In this document: positions 46,201 to 54,778 of the stretch, one piece after another
Position numbering within the stretch: position 1 is the first letter of the stretch
How the letters are laid out: each line of letters opens with the position of its first letter
Assembly (NCBI GenBank): GCA_009760885.1
Contig: CM019703.1
Location: 10,542,959 to 10,606,958 of the forward strand
Direction: 5' to 3'
Source of the DNA: Achatina immaculata
Lineage: Eukaryota; Mollusca; Gastropoda; Stylommatophora; Achatinidae
DNA length: 64,000 nt
Program-made: the position numbers and the translations under genes
The notes under the pieces: model-generated
Told to the model about the DNA's origin: nothing
The model's input: the letters and a program-made list of their open reading frames with translations, nothing else
The model's database searches: none

Positions 46201-49200
46201 TGGGAAAAATCGATGTTGTTTCTCAACATAGTCTCCATTGAGGGCTGTACACTTGGTCCAGCAGGCTTTCAGCTCTTTTCATCCCGTTGGCAAAGTAGTT
46301 TTTTTTTTTCAAAGGCTGCAAAATATGAGTTTACAGCAGCGATGACATCCTCATTTGACAAGAATTGCTTCCAGCCAAGCCAAATTTTAAAGTTTTGGAA
46401 CAGGAAGAAATCACACAGGGTCAGGTCTGGAGAACAGGATGGATGAGGAATCATTTGGAATCCTAATTCATGCAATTTTGTCATAGCGACAGTTGATTTG
46501 TAGAATGGCACATTATGTTGGTGAAAGAGCACTTTTTCTGCATGCCGATCTTGGCCATTTCTGTTAGTGCTATTCTTTCAAACAGTCCAACAGTGTTGCA
46601 AAATAGTGTACTGTTATTGTTTTACCTTTCCTCAAAAAAGGTCAGAATAATTTATTGGTAATCCCAAAAACACTGGCCTTCACCTTATCAGCAGATGGAA
46701 TGGTCTTTGCCTTTTTGACACACATTCACCTTTCATTGACCACTGCTTAGACTGCTGCTTCATTCAAGTGTGTAGTGGTGGACTCATGTTTCATCCACAT
46801 TCACATATTGATGCTTCCCCTGGGAACAACTGTGTTAAGAGCACACTTATCTTAACACAGTGTTTGTGAGACAGGGAACATAGATCTGTTTGCTTAAAAA
46901 CTCTGACCTACCTCTGTAGCCCAGAAACTTGTAGCAATCAACACTAATTGTAATTGTTATTTTTGCAAAATGTAATGTCAGGTTGGTGGACGGATGGGGA
47001 CATGGAGATCTCTGGCGGGGATGAGGGAAGTCTGGTGTGAAACCAATGAATCCAGGACGTGACAAGCCTATGGGTCTTTACAACAATGGCTATCAGAATG
47101 ATGTGAACAAAACAGAGCCAGTAGACTATAGGTGGCGGGGAATGGATATCGTTGAAGCACTCATCAGTTTCCTCATCTCAGAGTCAGAGTGTCTTTGTGG
47201 AACTGTCTCAAACCATCTGACATGGAGAAGGGGTTTAAGTACAGCCACCAGAGGCTGGAAAACAAAGTTTTGGCCAGGCCAGCCACACTGTCTTCATGGC
47301 AGTCCGAGCAAGACCACAGTCTGCCCTAGCAAGGAAAGGTGCTGAAGTCGGAGTTACCCAGCCAAAAGGCGCATCGCAAAAATCAGGGTAACACGCATTA
47401 TCGCTAATGAAATGTCTATATCTACAGTTTTCAAACATGGTGCTCGCCCTGTGAAGACTAACCAGGCAGGTGCAGTGCCGGGCCCCCTGCCTCGAAAGGG
47501 TCCACCCAATGCTACTGGAGGTCCTCTCAGTTCGTCTTGTGGAGTCAGGAGACATGAGAGTAGAGCTACTGGCCAAAAAATACAACAGAAGAAAACAGCC
47601 AAAAAGCAAGAACTTAAAATAATGCAGTGGAATGCTGAGGGTGTCAGCAGTGTTAGAGATGGCTATAGCAAAAAGGTTGAACTAGAGAACATACTTTTTG
47701 CAGAGCAGGTAAGTATATGCTGCATACAGGAGACACACCTAACCAAAGATGCCGCCTTTAAAATCAGAGGCTACCAGTGCTTTAGATCAGACCGACAGGA
47801 CAGAAGAAAAGGAGGAGTACTCACACTTGTTAAGAATAACATCAGCGCATGTCAGGTGGGAGTGTACATGGAAGGAGCCGAGTACCAGATGATCCATCTA
47901 AAAAGTAGTAATACAGATTTCCACCTCCTTAACTATTACTGTCCTAATGACCGCCCACTTGCTTTAGGAACAATCCCACACAAAGAGAGACTGATGGTCT
48001 GTGGTGATTTTAACAGTCATTCCCAGAGCTGGGGCTATGACCACATAGACAAGAGAGGAGAGGAAGTTGAGAGCTGGCAGGATGATAATGGACTTCTCCT
48101 GATCAACCAGCCAATGGATGCCCCAACATTTTACTCAAGGGCTTGGCATACAAAATCAACACCAGATCTGGCATTCCACTCTCCAGATCTGAAGTGGAAC
48201 ATTACACGTGAAGTTGGAAAACAACTTGGAGGTAGCGACCATCGACCAGTCTTCCTGACAATAGAAAATGAACTCCTTAACACCAGTAACCCTCTCCCCA
48301 GATGGAACTATAAAAAAGCAAACTGGACAATGTACAGACATCGTACAGGTATCCTGGTGGGACAGCTGTCCATAGAAGGTAAGGATATTAACAGCATAGT
48401 GAAGGAGTTCAATGCTTGTATCCTTCAGGCCGCTCGTGAAACCATTCCCAGAGGAGCTCGCAGGGACTATAAACCATACTGGTCTAGTGAGCTGGGAAAA
48501 CTCCATGATGACGTGGAAGCAGCTCGAAAGCCACTGCTAAAACCAGGGAAAAACAGTGATACTGCCTCCAGCTACAGGCCAATCAGTCTCACTAGCTGCC
48601 TATGCAAAACGATGGAACGCATCATTGACCTGAGGCTAAAATGGTACCTAGAAAGTGAAAACCTTCTCGTTCCACAACAAGCAGGATTTAGGCAGTACTA
48701 CAGTACGGAAGATCAAGTGACCTATCTCTCTCAAGAGATTGAGGATGCATTCCAAGAGAAAAACCTTGTACTAGCAGCGTGGATAGACCTGAAGAAAGCC
48801 TTTGATAAAGTATGGAAAAAAGGTCTGTTGTGGAAACTAAGAAACTGCAATGTGAATGGAAGACTGTACAACTGGATAAAGTCCTATTTACACAATAGAA
48901 GAGCTAGAGTAGTAATGGATGGACACAAAAGCCAGAAAGTACTTCTGCGACACGGTGTACCACAAGGAGGAGTCCTTTCGCCTACACTATTCCTTGTATT
49001 CATTAATGACCTGGTCAAGGAACTTCCCTATGGAATCAAAGCAGCACTGTATGCAGATGATCTGGTCATGTGGTGTACAGATGAATATGCGACAGTTGCT
49101 ACACAGAGACTCCAAAGAGCAGCAGACATCTTGACATCATGGACAAACAAATGGTGTGTAAGTATCAACACAGAAAAATCAAGTACCACTCTGTTCACCC

Positions 49201-51687
49201 TCTCATCTAAACAGAAAGCAGGTAAGATCTTTGTAAATGAAATACCCTTAAGGATGGACAACCAACCCACTTACTTAGGAGTGACTCTTGACTCAAAACT
49301 GACTTGGAAGCAACACATCAACAGTGCAGAAGCAAAAGCCAGAAGAAAACTAGCCATATTAAGAAAATTGAGTGGGACTACATGGGGAGCTAGTGAAAGA
49401 ATCCTCAAGAATGTATATCAGCAAAGTATTCTACCACATTTAGAATATGGCTCAACATCTTGGTGCACAGCATCAAACACTACGCTGCATAATCTAGACA
49501 AAGTTCAAAATCAGTCACTACGGATTATCACAGGTGCCATGAGGTCCACACCAATAGTAGAAATGCAGAAAATAGTTGGTGTTCAAGCGCTAAAGGAACG
49601 TAGAGACACAAAGGTCATGACCATGGGAGAAAAATTCCTTAGCTCTGTAAGCCATCCCCTGAAGGAGAGATTCAATAACTTGGCATTAGGACGGCTTAAA
49701 AGAAGCAGCTTCATTCATCAGGCCAAGCGTATGCGTAAGCTGATACCTGACCTTCCAACTGTAGTCACTCCATTATCATCTGTACCAGAGCATACACCAT
49801 GGAAAGAAGCAGATTATACACAAATAACTATTCAGACTGAAGTGAAAGGTGTGCAGAATGGTGAGATGCAGAGCAGTCTTGTAAGATCAATAGCCACACT
49901 TAGTGTTCTAGATGACAAATATCCATGTGACACCTGGATACGTGTGTATACAGATGGATCTGCACATAATGCCATAAAAATGGTGGGGCAGGAGCATATA
50001 TTGAATATCCAAACAACACCATTGACAAGATTTCCATACCCACTGGTAAATACTGCAACAACTTTGATGCAGAAGTTAGGGCAATTATTGCTGCAGTTGA
50101 AAAACTATCAGACTCCAGAATTGATACATGTCCTGTAGTAATTCTCACAGATGCAAGATCAGTACTGGAGGCTCTTCAGTGCAACAAACTACCAGACCTT
50201 AAGGATGCCTTGTCAAAAATTGGCTTACAACATGGAGTCACTTTGCAGTGGATTCCCTCCCACTGTGGGATACCAGGCAATGAGAAAGCTGACCATCTGG
50301 CCAAAGAGGGCACTGAAATGGAGCAACCAGACATACCAGTCACCTATAATCAGAAGAAAAGCATGATAAAAACCTACAGGAAGCCACAAACACCACCACA
50401 TGATGACTATCACATGCTAAACAGAAAGGAACAAGTCACCATCTTCCGTCTCCGAACAGGACACAGCCGACTCCGAAGTCATATGTATACAAAGTTTAAG
50501 GTTGGTACTACTAATCTATGTACATGTGCCCAGGTGCCCCAAACCGTGGAACATATCCTCCAGAACTGCATCAACTACGAGACACTGAGAAATAATTACT
50601 GGCCCAGTGAAACCACTAAAGAAGATAAGCTCTACGGTTCCATACATGAGTTACAAAAAACAGTGAAATTTATCCAAGAGACAGGACTGCAGATATAGAC
50701 AGACAGTGCGAACGAAGAAGAAGAAGAAGAAGACATATTGATGCAAAAAGTCCCACGGATTGCAGTTAAACATTGGCAAACGCAGCTTTGAAATGTCCTT
50801 TCACATGCGTTTTTGATTGACAGTCAACAAATTTGGCACCTATTATGCACAAAGCTTTTTTTGTGTGCAATTTTTCATGCAGGATGTTATAAAATAGTTC
50901 ATTTGAGATGCCTACGGTCTCTGCAGTCTTCCACACTTTCATTCAGCAGACTGTCATAAAGATACCTCAGATTATTTTCATGATTTCTGGTGTCTAGAGT
51001 GCACATCATCTTCAGTGCTTGTTTGGCCACTTTTAAGCTCATTTATTCAGAAATAAACAGTCTTCAATGATGAAGCAGTCCCCATGAACTTCATCCAACT
51101 GCTCTTTGATCAGTGATGCCGTTCACATCTTTAAATAAAAATATTTTGTCACTATATGGAACTCGTTTGTGTTCTTTTTCATTTTATGTGACTGATATCC
51201 TGCTTAATTCAAACGGCTGCTGAATGTTAACAACACATTGCAATTGGCTGAAATTTTTAATGACTTAGTTTGAATAGTGATGCTTGCCAGTGGTGACATC
51301 ATTTAAATGAATTGTGGTACCACCACATTTAAATTTACCTTACTTATCACACAACCTTCATAAAGAGCAGTTGACTAAATACTAACAGTGTAACTTGTAC
51401 TTGTGTCTGAGGCATTGTGTTACTGCTTCAACACGAAAAAATTCTGATCATTGCAGGTACATTTTCTGGTGACTTTAGGGGCCAACTATACCCGCATCAA
51501 GATATCCAAGGAATTAACAGAGTATAGAGATGCTGTAGAGACTGAAGAGTTGGGTCTTCATACAGCAGTAGGGAGAGGACCAAGCTTGAGTCTTCAGTCA
51601 ACATCTAAGAAAGTGCCATCTCTCGGTGCTGATTCGACACGAAGAAAAGGGCCACCACCTTATCGGGAAAGAGTCACAGATGTATAG
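35486..51687 (+). CDS. M6/PLP-family tetraspan proteolipid (spliced gene, 5' exon missing)
   Basis: Exons join 35486-35645, 38165-38324, (optional 39187-39228), 40424-40595, 43148-43218, 44016-44081 and 51457-51687. All introns are GT-AG and phases agree at every junction, giving about 285 residues plus a missing short N-terminus. The product is a PLP/DM20/M6-type membrane protein with four transmembrane segments. In other animals this family acts in neuronal or epithelial membranes, filopodia and myelin. Diagnostic features: FECLGRTPFASLL at the first segment, FGFLATGSTR after the second, GAKCIMGGRIAAAF in the cytoplasmic loop, four cysteines in the second extracellular loop (the PLP two-disulfide pattern), a single NLT glycosylation sequon, and GMVHFLVTLGANY in the last segment. 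The C-terminus ends PPPYRERVTDV, with a PPxY motif and a class I PDZ-ligand-like TDV. The first exon was not found. Confidence 0.93.
36141..36700. repeat. 35-bp minisatellite, about 16 copies (M6 intron)
   Basis: Units of caccatgaggaacatataca plus tccccatccctcagc. The 3' half (about 36430-36690) is nearly perfect; the 5' half carries variants (ttcttcatcactcaac). The gradient suggests recent expansion at the 3' end. Confidence 0.95.
36705..36890 (+). repeat. Terminal-repeat-like element copy
   Basis: tatgtgttgtgttgtttttg, tttgctgaaatattaggttg, ttgttcttcatttacacatg and ttcttcactctttctatctt are in the same order as at 15485-15790 and 62120-62310. Confidence 0.6.
37169..37208. repeat. A18 followed by (TA)n
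   Basis: Eighteen A (37169-37186) then eleven TA units. Confidence 0.95.
37453..37638. mobile_element. 186-bp hAT-like MITE
   Basis: Ends cagtggttccaaaacttt (37453-37470) and actttgggaatcactg (37623-37638) are imperfect inverted repeats of the hAT CAGTGGTTCCCAAA type. Flanks atataggc and atgtgggc match at six of eight bases, as expected for an aged 8-bp duplication. No coding capacity. Confidence 0.75.
37672..37985 (+). repeat. SINE-like repeat, copy 5
   Basis: tctctggaactgtgtgctgg, gttgatgtggtgaagatgtt, gggagcaggttatggtggct, cttctttagcagactccatc and gatcagctatgattcaccga follow the family order. A G10 run sits inside it (37815-37824), and gggggggagggg replaces the TTACTGGGG element. Confidence 0.82.
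38165..38324 (+). CDS. M6-type gene, exon with transmembrane segment 2 and cytoplasmic loop
   Basis: 160 nt after acceptor catttaag and before donor gtaagc. It encodes LEALQIIFVAVGVIMGV, a long hydrophobic helix, FGFLATGSTRSNIY and GAKCIMGGRIAAAF, ending in phase 0. The ATG-TR and GGRI-AAF motifs are the most conserved parts of invertebrate M6 proteins. Its phase-0 end allows either the optional 14-codon exon or the next constitutive exon to follow without shifting the frame. Confidence 0.95.
38455..38696 (+). pseudogene. I/Nimb-like LINE 3' end
   Basis: Frames read CGSGVQTPEHILQECPK and GQKLWGSYQDLERTAGF, the Cys-His tail that ends I-clade ORFs. The fragment finishes in aacaagaagaagaagaagaag, the (GAA)n tail also seen at 16360 and 50715. 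Different subfamily from the large LINE at 46815-50732. Confidence 0.75.
39187..39228 (+). CDS. Candidate optional microexon of the M6-type gene
   Basis: Forty-two nucleotides, exactly 14 codons, between a canonical acceptor (ttataacag) and donor (gtaatc), both neighbours being phase 0. It would insert FFCMEKNGGEDADK, an acidic, hydrophilic peptide with one cysteine, between GGRIAAAF and the third transmembrane segment (FIIISYVL). Omission also keeps the frame. The position is in the cytoplasmic loop between segments 2 and 3, where vertebrate PLP differs from DM20 by an alternatively spliced insertion. Splice sites, frame and location are seen; actual use in transcripts is inferred. Confidence 0.62.
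39235..39540 (-). repeat. SINE-like repeat, copy 6
   Basis: Minus-strand copy beginning directly after the microexon donor: + strand landmarks gctgaccaagaccctgtccc, ccccagtaacaggcatagcc, gtggtggagtctgctaaaga and caacatctctacagcatcgg. One of the least diverged copies. Confidence 0.85.
40424..40595 (+). CDS. M6-type gene, exon with transmembrane segment 3 and part of extracellular loop 2
   Basis: 172 nt after a pyrimidine-rich acceptor ttttttccacag, ending in phase 1 at donor gtgggt. It encodes FIIISYVLTVVWLAVLSVC and VVSVLAYVAM (segment 3), then DSICNTEIY, and DSKYCFNLTRF with two of the four loop cysteines and the NLT sequon. Confidence 0.94.
40596..41407. other. Intron sequence, (GT)n at 40660-40677
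   Basis: A short GT repeat followed by a G-rich patch; otherwise nothing recognised. Confidence 0.5.
41408..42106. mobile_element. TIR element copy A (~700 bp, non-autonomous)
   Basis: Starts ttagctctttccatgcc and ends ggcacgggaagagttag, imperfect inverted ends. Its interior (from about 41568) is paralleled by copy B at 42299-42985: gacatggcctgtgacca, ctggagaagtagttag, gtagatctacgcatctcaga and tttatgaaatcttcatacat. A G12 run (41644-41655) lies inside. No transposase frame; superfamily not identified. Confidence 0.72.
42299..42985. mobile_element. TIR element copy B (~690 bp, non-autonomous)
   Basis: Ends ttatctcttcccgtgcc (from 42299) and ggcatgggatgagtta (42970-42985) are inverted repeats equivalent to those of copy A, and the last ~520 bp align with copy A throughout. 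The first ~170 bp (with gtcgccgtatcgaac and acgtagggtcgatatagcga) differ from copy A. Confidence 0.72.
43148..43218 (+). CDS. M6-type gene, exon with extracellular loop 2 cysteines
   Basis: 71 nt after acceptor ggattcctag and before donor gtaact. The split codon with the previous exon gives Gly. It encodes LYRIMKGTDYLCDHTSLRSM and CNK, with the third and fourth loop cysteines spaced as in the PLP family, where they form two disulfides with those of the preceding exon. Ends in phase 0. Confidence 0.93.
43219..44015. other. Intron sequence, C12 at 43567-43578
   Basis: A short duplication (tgattttattgtaaaattgg) near 43235-43285 and a poly-C. Nothing else recognised. Confidence 0.5.
44016..44081 (+). 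CDS. M6-type gene, exon with first part of transmembrane segment 4
   Basis: 66 nt, 22 codons, after acceptor gttatacag and before donor gtaaag; phase 0 at both ends. It encodes VMEAGPLFCVAFGATAIIII plus GM. With the next exon it forms GMVHFLVTLGAN, equivalent to AMVHYLMVLSAN of vertebrate M6. Confidence 0.92.
44216..44830 (-). other. Unrecognised 204-codon antisense ORF in M6 intron
   Basis: An unusually long open frame for this AT-rich region. It has a lysine- and phenylalanine-rich start, LLKETPPADKELTDKLYSK, and LMTTLPPPGSDPIFTIQPGP, then a stop. I do not recognise a family. It includes a KKKKK run from an A/T tract, and there is no evidence of expression. It may be part of an unclassified transposable element or chance. 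Confidence 0.2.
44831..45870. other. Intron sequence, nothing recognised
   Basis: AT-rich, with no supportable frame or repeat. Confidence 0.45.
45875..46080 (+). repeat. Possible tRNA-derived SINE
   Basis: caaggtagctcagtattaaa resembles a tRNA A-box region, and tcttggtgctagaattttcc, about 45 bases later, could be a decayed B box. The body contains tgtgtccctgcaaggaaaga and an A10 run. Weaker case than the 19870 copy. Confidence 0.38.
46190..46802 (-). pseudogene. Mariner transposase, C-terminal half
   Basis: Mariner transposases cut and rejoin DNA at TA sites with a D,D34D catalytic triad. The visible part reads HQHNVPFYKSTVAMTKLHEL, IPHPSCSPDLTLCDFFLF (the 'PYSPDLAPSDFFLFP' signature carrying the last catalytic Asp) and NEDVIAAVNSYFA. 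The second catalytic Asp, normally in 'HQDNAPVH', is His here (HQHNVPFY), so the protein would be dead even without the frameshifts. Confidence 0.85.
46803..46814. repeat. Target-site duplication, left (LINE in mariner)
   Basis: acatattgatgc, identical to 50733-50744. Confidence 0.93.
47412..49980 (+). pseudogene. LINE endonuclease-reverse transcriptase ORF
   Basis: A long open frame. Endonuclease motifs: IMQWNAEGVSS from residue 70, CCIQETHLTKD near 102, MVCGDFNSHSQSWGYDH near 195 and GGSDHRPVFL near 275. Polymerase motifs: SSYRPISLTSCLCKTMERII near 390, WIDLKKAFDKVW near 457, RHGVPQGGVLSPTLFLVF near 515, and the catalytic YADD at residues 547-550 (49050-49061). The RNase H start YTDGSA is at residue 846. 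The endonuclease runs directly into LLKPGK at 48519-48540, lacking the usual linker of roughly 100 or more residues, so an in-frame deletion is likely. A one-base loss in the A-run at 49976-49980 shifts the frame inside RNase H; the published-style ORF end at 50138 is therefore spurious. Confidence 0.9.
49981..50698 (+). pseudogene. LINE RNase H and Cys-His tail (after frameshift)
   Basis: In the shifted frame: FDAEVRAIIAAVEKLS, VVILTDARSVLEAL, LQWIPSHCGIPGNEKADHLA (the D/E/D and His residues of RNase H), then KSMIKTYRKPQTPPHDDYHM, and CTCAQVPQTVEHILQNCINY with the conserved C-x-C...H...C tail, ending with FIQETGLQI and a stop at 50698. RNase H removes the RNA template during element replication. 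The fragment at 15996-16375 is another copy of this end. Confidence 0.88.
50733..50744. repeat. Target-site duplication, right (LINE in mariner)
   Basis: acatattgatgc, directly after the (GAA)n tail and identical to 46803-46814. Confidence 0.93.
50745..51330 (-). pseudogene. Mariner transposase, N-terminal half
   Basis: Fragments on the minus strand include ETVGISNELFYNILHEKLHT, then KKALCIIGAKFVDCQSKTH, similar to the second helix-turn-helix and linker of mariner transposases (ISHGTVHNILHEDLHMKK type). Interrupted by stops. Continues across the LINE insertion into 46802. Confidence 0.68.
51457..51687 (+). CDS. M6-type gene, last coding exon
   Basis: 231 nt after acceptor gatcattgcag, ending at TAG 51685-51687. 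It encodes VHFLVTLGANYTRIKISKEL (end of segment 4 and start of the cytoplasmic tail), then a ~55-residue tail rich in Ser, Arg and Lys: GRGPSLSLQSTSKK, SLGADSTRRK and GPPPYRERVTDV. The tail is longer than in vertebrate M6. PPPY fits a PPxY (WW-domain) ligand and the terminal TDV fits a class I PDZ ligand; both are motif readings, not shown interactions. Confidence 0.94.
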   Translation, partial: VHFLVTLGANYTRIKISKELTEYRDAVETEELGLHTAVGRGPSLSLQSTSKKVPSLGADSTRRKGPPPYRERVTDV

Positions 51688-52140
51688 CATGGTTATTTAT
51701 ATTTTTAACTTGTACTTATAACACATTAATTCATACCTCACAGAGAGGGTCACATGAATGTCACTACCGCATGTGTATGGAGTGTTGGTGTGTAGGATTG
51801 ATATTGGAAACCATCTTCTTGATAGAAGCACAAATACAACCATTTGTTATCATCCTGTACCATCATTGCAGTAGTTCTTCAGCTCAGTATGTGACTTCCA
51901 GGGATGACACTTTCAGGCGGAAGTCTCAGTTATTTCTACCCTTCAATACCTCAGTACCAGTGTCATCCTCTGTTTTTTTTTTCTTTTGTACATGGGTTTT
52001 TACATGCTATGTAATTTTCAACATCTTAAATCTGTATCCATACAACTTGTAGTGTCATCTTCTAATGTATTTTCATTGTGCTACTTTTGTTTTTTCTGTT
52101 ACTGTTTTTTTTTTTAATCAGTAAAATTTGCCTGGTTATT
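51688..52140 (+). other. Probable start of M6 3' UTR
   Basis: Directly follows the stop codon, AT-rich, no coding frame. The poly(A) site cannot be fixed because many AATAAA-like strings follow over several kilobases. Confidence 0.5.
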
Positions 52141-52350
52141 TTTATTTAAAACATGGGAATAACATGTTAGCTGTTTTTGTATGAAACACAGAAATATTAT
52201 GTTAGTTGTCATGGGAATATTGTGTTAGCTGTTTTTATATGAAAAATTGGAATATTGTGTTAGCAGTTTTTATATGAAACAGAGGAATATTGTGTTAGCT
52301 GTTTTTATATACAACAAAGGAATGTTGTGGTAGCTGTTTTTAAATGAAGC
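52141..52350. repeat. 35-bp minisatellite, second locus
   Basis: About six diverged units of ttagctgtttttatatgaaa plus catgggaatattgtg, the same unit as at 29811-29950. Confidence 0.88.
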
Positions 52351-52759
52351 TTAGTGAAGCATATCATTTAGCTGTTGTTAGACATTTTTTTTCTGAATAG
52401 TTGTGGGTCAGATTTCATGATAGTGATTCTTATAATTGACAAGTCTTTTTTGTGATATCACCTACGTCTGTAAACATATATATATATATATACATATCAG
52501 ATCTTCATAATGATTCATGTATGTATAATTCTTAAGTAATTTATGCATGTAGTGCAAAGGTCATGGATTCTAATTCGTAGTGTAATAGTTTATAAATTGC
52601 ATATGTTGCTGGTTTTGATATTAGTTTTATACACTTTTATCACATATCATTCCATGGAAAAAAAAAAAATTTCCCATGCAATCAAGGATATAGTTAGTAC
52701 AATATGTTAGTTCCCATATTTTCCTTGGCTGGAGGGGTATCATTGGGATGAAGACACTG

Positions 52760-53092
52760 TCCATTTTGACAATCAGTGACACATAGCAAATGACATGCTG
52801 GCCTCAGGGTTGATGAATCATGGCTGACCAAGATCTTGTCCCGTTTCTTTGTTGGTATCCCCAGTAACAGGCTTAGCCTGGCTAAAGGGGCAGGGATTGC
52901 CATAGTCCAAATGGCAGCGGAGTCTGCTAAAGAAGTATTGCATGCCCCCTGCTTTTTAAATCCACTCAAAGACAAAAAAAAATAGCCACCATGACCCGCT
53001 TCCAAGTTGACATGATCCTATATCTCAACATCTTCACAGTATGGGCTGCAAAGAACACCAGCTCACAATGCAAGGGAGATAGAAGACAAGAC
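52760..53092 (-). repeat. SINE-like repeat, copy 7
   Basis: Minus-strand copy: + strand landmarks tggctgaccaagatcttgtc, tatccccagtaacaggctta, gcggagtctgctaaagaagt and tctcaacatcttcacagtat. Confidence 0.82.
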
Positions 53093-53599
53093 GAAGGGAG
53101 AATAACATAACTGTTCTCTTTTCTTTCTCAAGCTATGAAAAAGGATAGGTACCATTTTTTACAGCGGAGTTGAGCCTGAGTTAGCCTTCTGTTCCCCTAA
53201 AAAAACATTGATTGGATGAGAAGTGAATGCTCTAACTACTTTGCTACTTAGTCATTCATTCTTTGATAAGTCATGTTATTTATTAGTCTTATACCAGGTT
53301 ATTATGGTAACTTATACCAACTGTACTGGGAAATATATTGTGCTGTGAACATGTATGTATAACTTGGTACCAGCATAAACTGTGAACTAGTGCCAAGTTT
53401 GGTGGGAATTAATATGAGAAAGAGGTAAAACAAAACAAACAAAAAAATAATAAATTGCCACATTTATGTGTTATTTATACTTGCCTAGAACTATTCTATC
53501 CATTTCTTTTATTACCTGAGCAGTTTTTGTTGTTGCGGCCATCATTCTTACATTCCAAAATCTGATTTTTGTTATGCATTCTAAAGAGAACATTAAGAG
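53093..53599. other. No recognised gene
   Basis: AT-rich flank, nothing supportable. Confidence 0.45.
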
Positions 53600-53725
53600 G
53601 AGCCAGTTAAGTGGGTATAACATTCCTTGATGTAGTTGAAAACCTCACCAAAAACAGGAAAACTTGGCAGACAACTATGCGAGCCCTATGTGACGTTTAA
53701 CGGCACGGGAAGGATGTAATGTAAG
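53600..53725 (+). pseudogene. LINE 3'-end fragment with GATGTAA tail
   Basis: Almost identical over ctatgcgagccctatgtgac, gtttaacggcacgggaagga and tgtaatgtaag to the copy at 29505-29620, 24 kb away. Frame residue EVEKL is decayed here but the tail is preserved. Confidence 0.65.
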
Positions 53726-54778
53726 AACTATTAATTTTCAGCCTTCCCTCAAAAGAAACCACAGTTTCTGATATTATACTGTTCGCTCATTTTGAGATAC
53801 TTTGAAATATTTATTTGTTGTTAATGCTTTTTTTTTCATTTCATTCATTTTAATCATGTGAAGGGATATATTTCCATCTTAACGTCTGCAGTGGATATGT
53901 CAGATTCAGTTAGCAGAGCACCATTTGAGAGAAAATGTGTTAATTAGAGAGCCAAGCAAACTATAACAACAATGAATTTATACTTTGAGGAGATTAAAAA
54001 GACTGTCACATGCATATGAATGACCTTGACCAGCTGGATTTGTTCTTCAGACATTATTCTTTATGAACTTTTGATATGTAATGTTTTTTTAGCTTTTTTT
54101 TTTTATTTATTTAATCATGGATATTGAAGGGTAATGAAAACTGAATATAATGAATGGAATGTAATGAAAGTTCAGTCCAAGAGCATGGTGTATTTGAAAA
54201 GATGTGTGCATTTTGTTTCATGCACCTGAGTTGTTTCCATCCATGCCGTGGCTGGGTTGTTTATGGTAATTATTTATAGTACTTTTGTAGTGTAACACAG
54301 TACTTTGAAGTGATGTATTATATTTTGTAATGAACTAATGTTTTTTTTTCTTTTAATGGAATAACAGTACTTCTAGTGAAGTACAGTACTTTTATGAAGT
54401 ACATTACAGTGCTTTTAGTGAAGTACTATTTTGTTGTGCAGTACAGTTTTTTCATGGGGTGTGGTGATTTATATGAGATACGGCATGTTTTAGTGCAGTG
54501 TAGTGTACATACACATACATGGCAAATAATTTTAATTTAATCAGAGAGAAGAGAAATCCTTAATCATAAATAATTTTTTAAAATTTCATTGAATTTGATT
54601 AATTTAGTTAGTGCCCATTTGTATCTCTATTTGTCTAGAGAATTCCTTTTAATGTTTACAGTGTGATAATTTGATTCTGTGTCATGGGTATAAGCCATTA
54701 ACTCTTTTGCTCAGCTTTGATGAGCAGAGTCTGCAGTTTGAGAACCCTTGTGTCCAAGTGCTCAGTGAGACTTATGAG
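53726..54778. other. No recognised gene; imperfect cagtactt repeats near 54295-54445
   Basis: A patch with repeated acagtactt and gaagtac strings; otherwise AT-rich. Confidence 0.5.

Larger units (their letters stand above)
46815..50732 (+). mobile_element. I/Nimb-like LINE inserted in the mariner
   Basis: 3.9 kb with endonuclease, reverse transcriptase, RNase H and a Cys-His tail, ending in (GAA)n at 50714-50732 and flanked by a perfect 12-bp duplication. RNase H downstream of the reverse transcriptase places it in the I superfamily; the exact clade is a guess. It is internally reduced: no recognisable ORF1, and the linker between endonuclease and polymerase is much shorter than usual (join near 48519-48540). 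A 10-bp inverted repeat (46830-46839 and 46851-46860) lies at its 5' end. Confidence 0.9.
46145..51357 (-). mobile_element. Mariner-like transposon, split by a LINE
   Basis: Inverted ends lie at 46145-46168 and 51334-51357 (20 of 24 positions match, sharing tgataagtaaggtaaa). Between them, minus-strand frames encode a mariner transposase in two halves. The N-terminal side (50745-51330) includes TVGISNELFYNILHEKLHTK. The C-terminal side (46190-46802) includes FHQHNVPFYKSTVAMTKLHE, LGFQMIPHPSCSPDL and LCDFFLFQNFKIWLGWKQFL. Removing the LINE and one 12-bp duplication leaves 1283 bp, the normal length of a mariner. Many stops and frameshifts show it is inactive. Confidence 0.88.

Noticed and set aside
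49981..50138. C-terminal residues of the LINE ORF as read in the unshifted frame
   Set aside because: After the A-run at 49976-49980 the RNase H sequence continues in another frame; the unshifted reading is meaningless.
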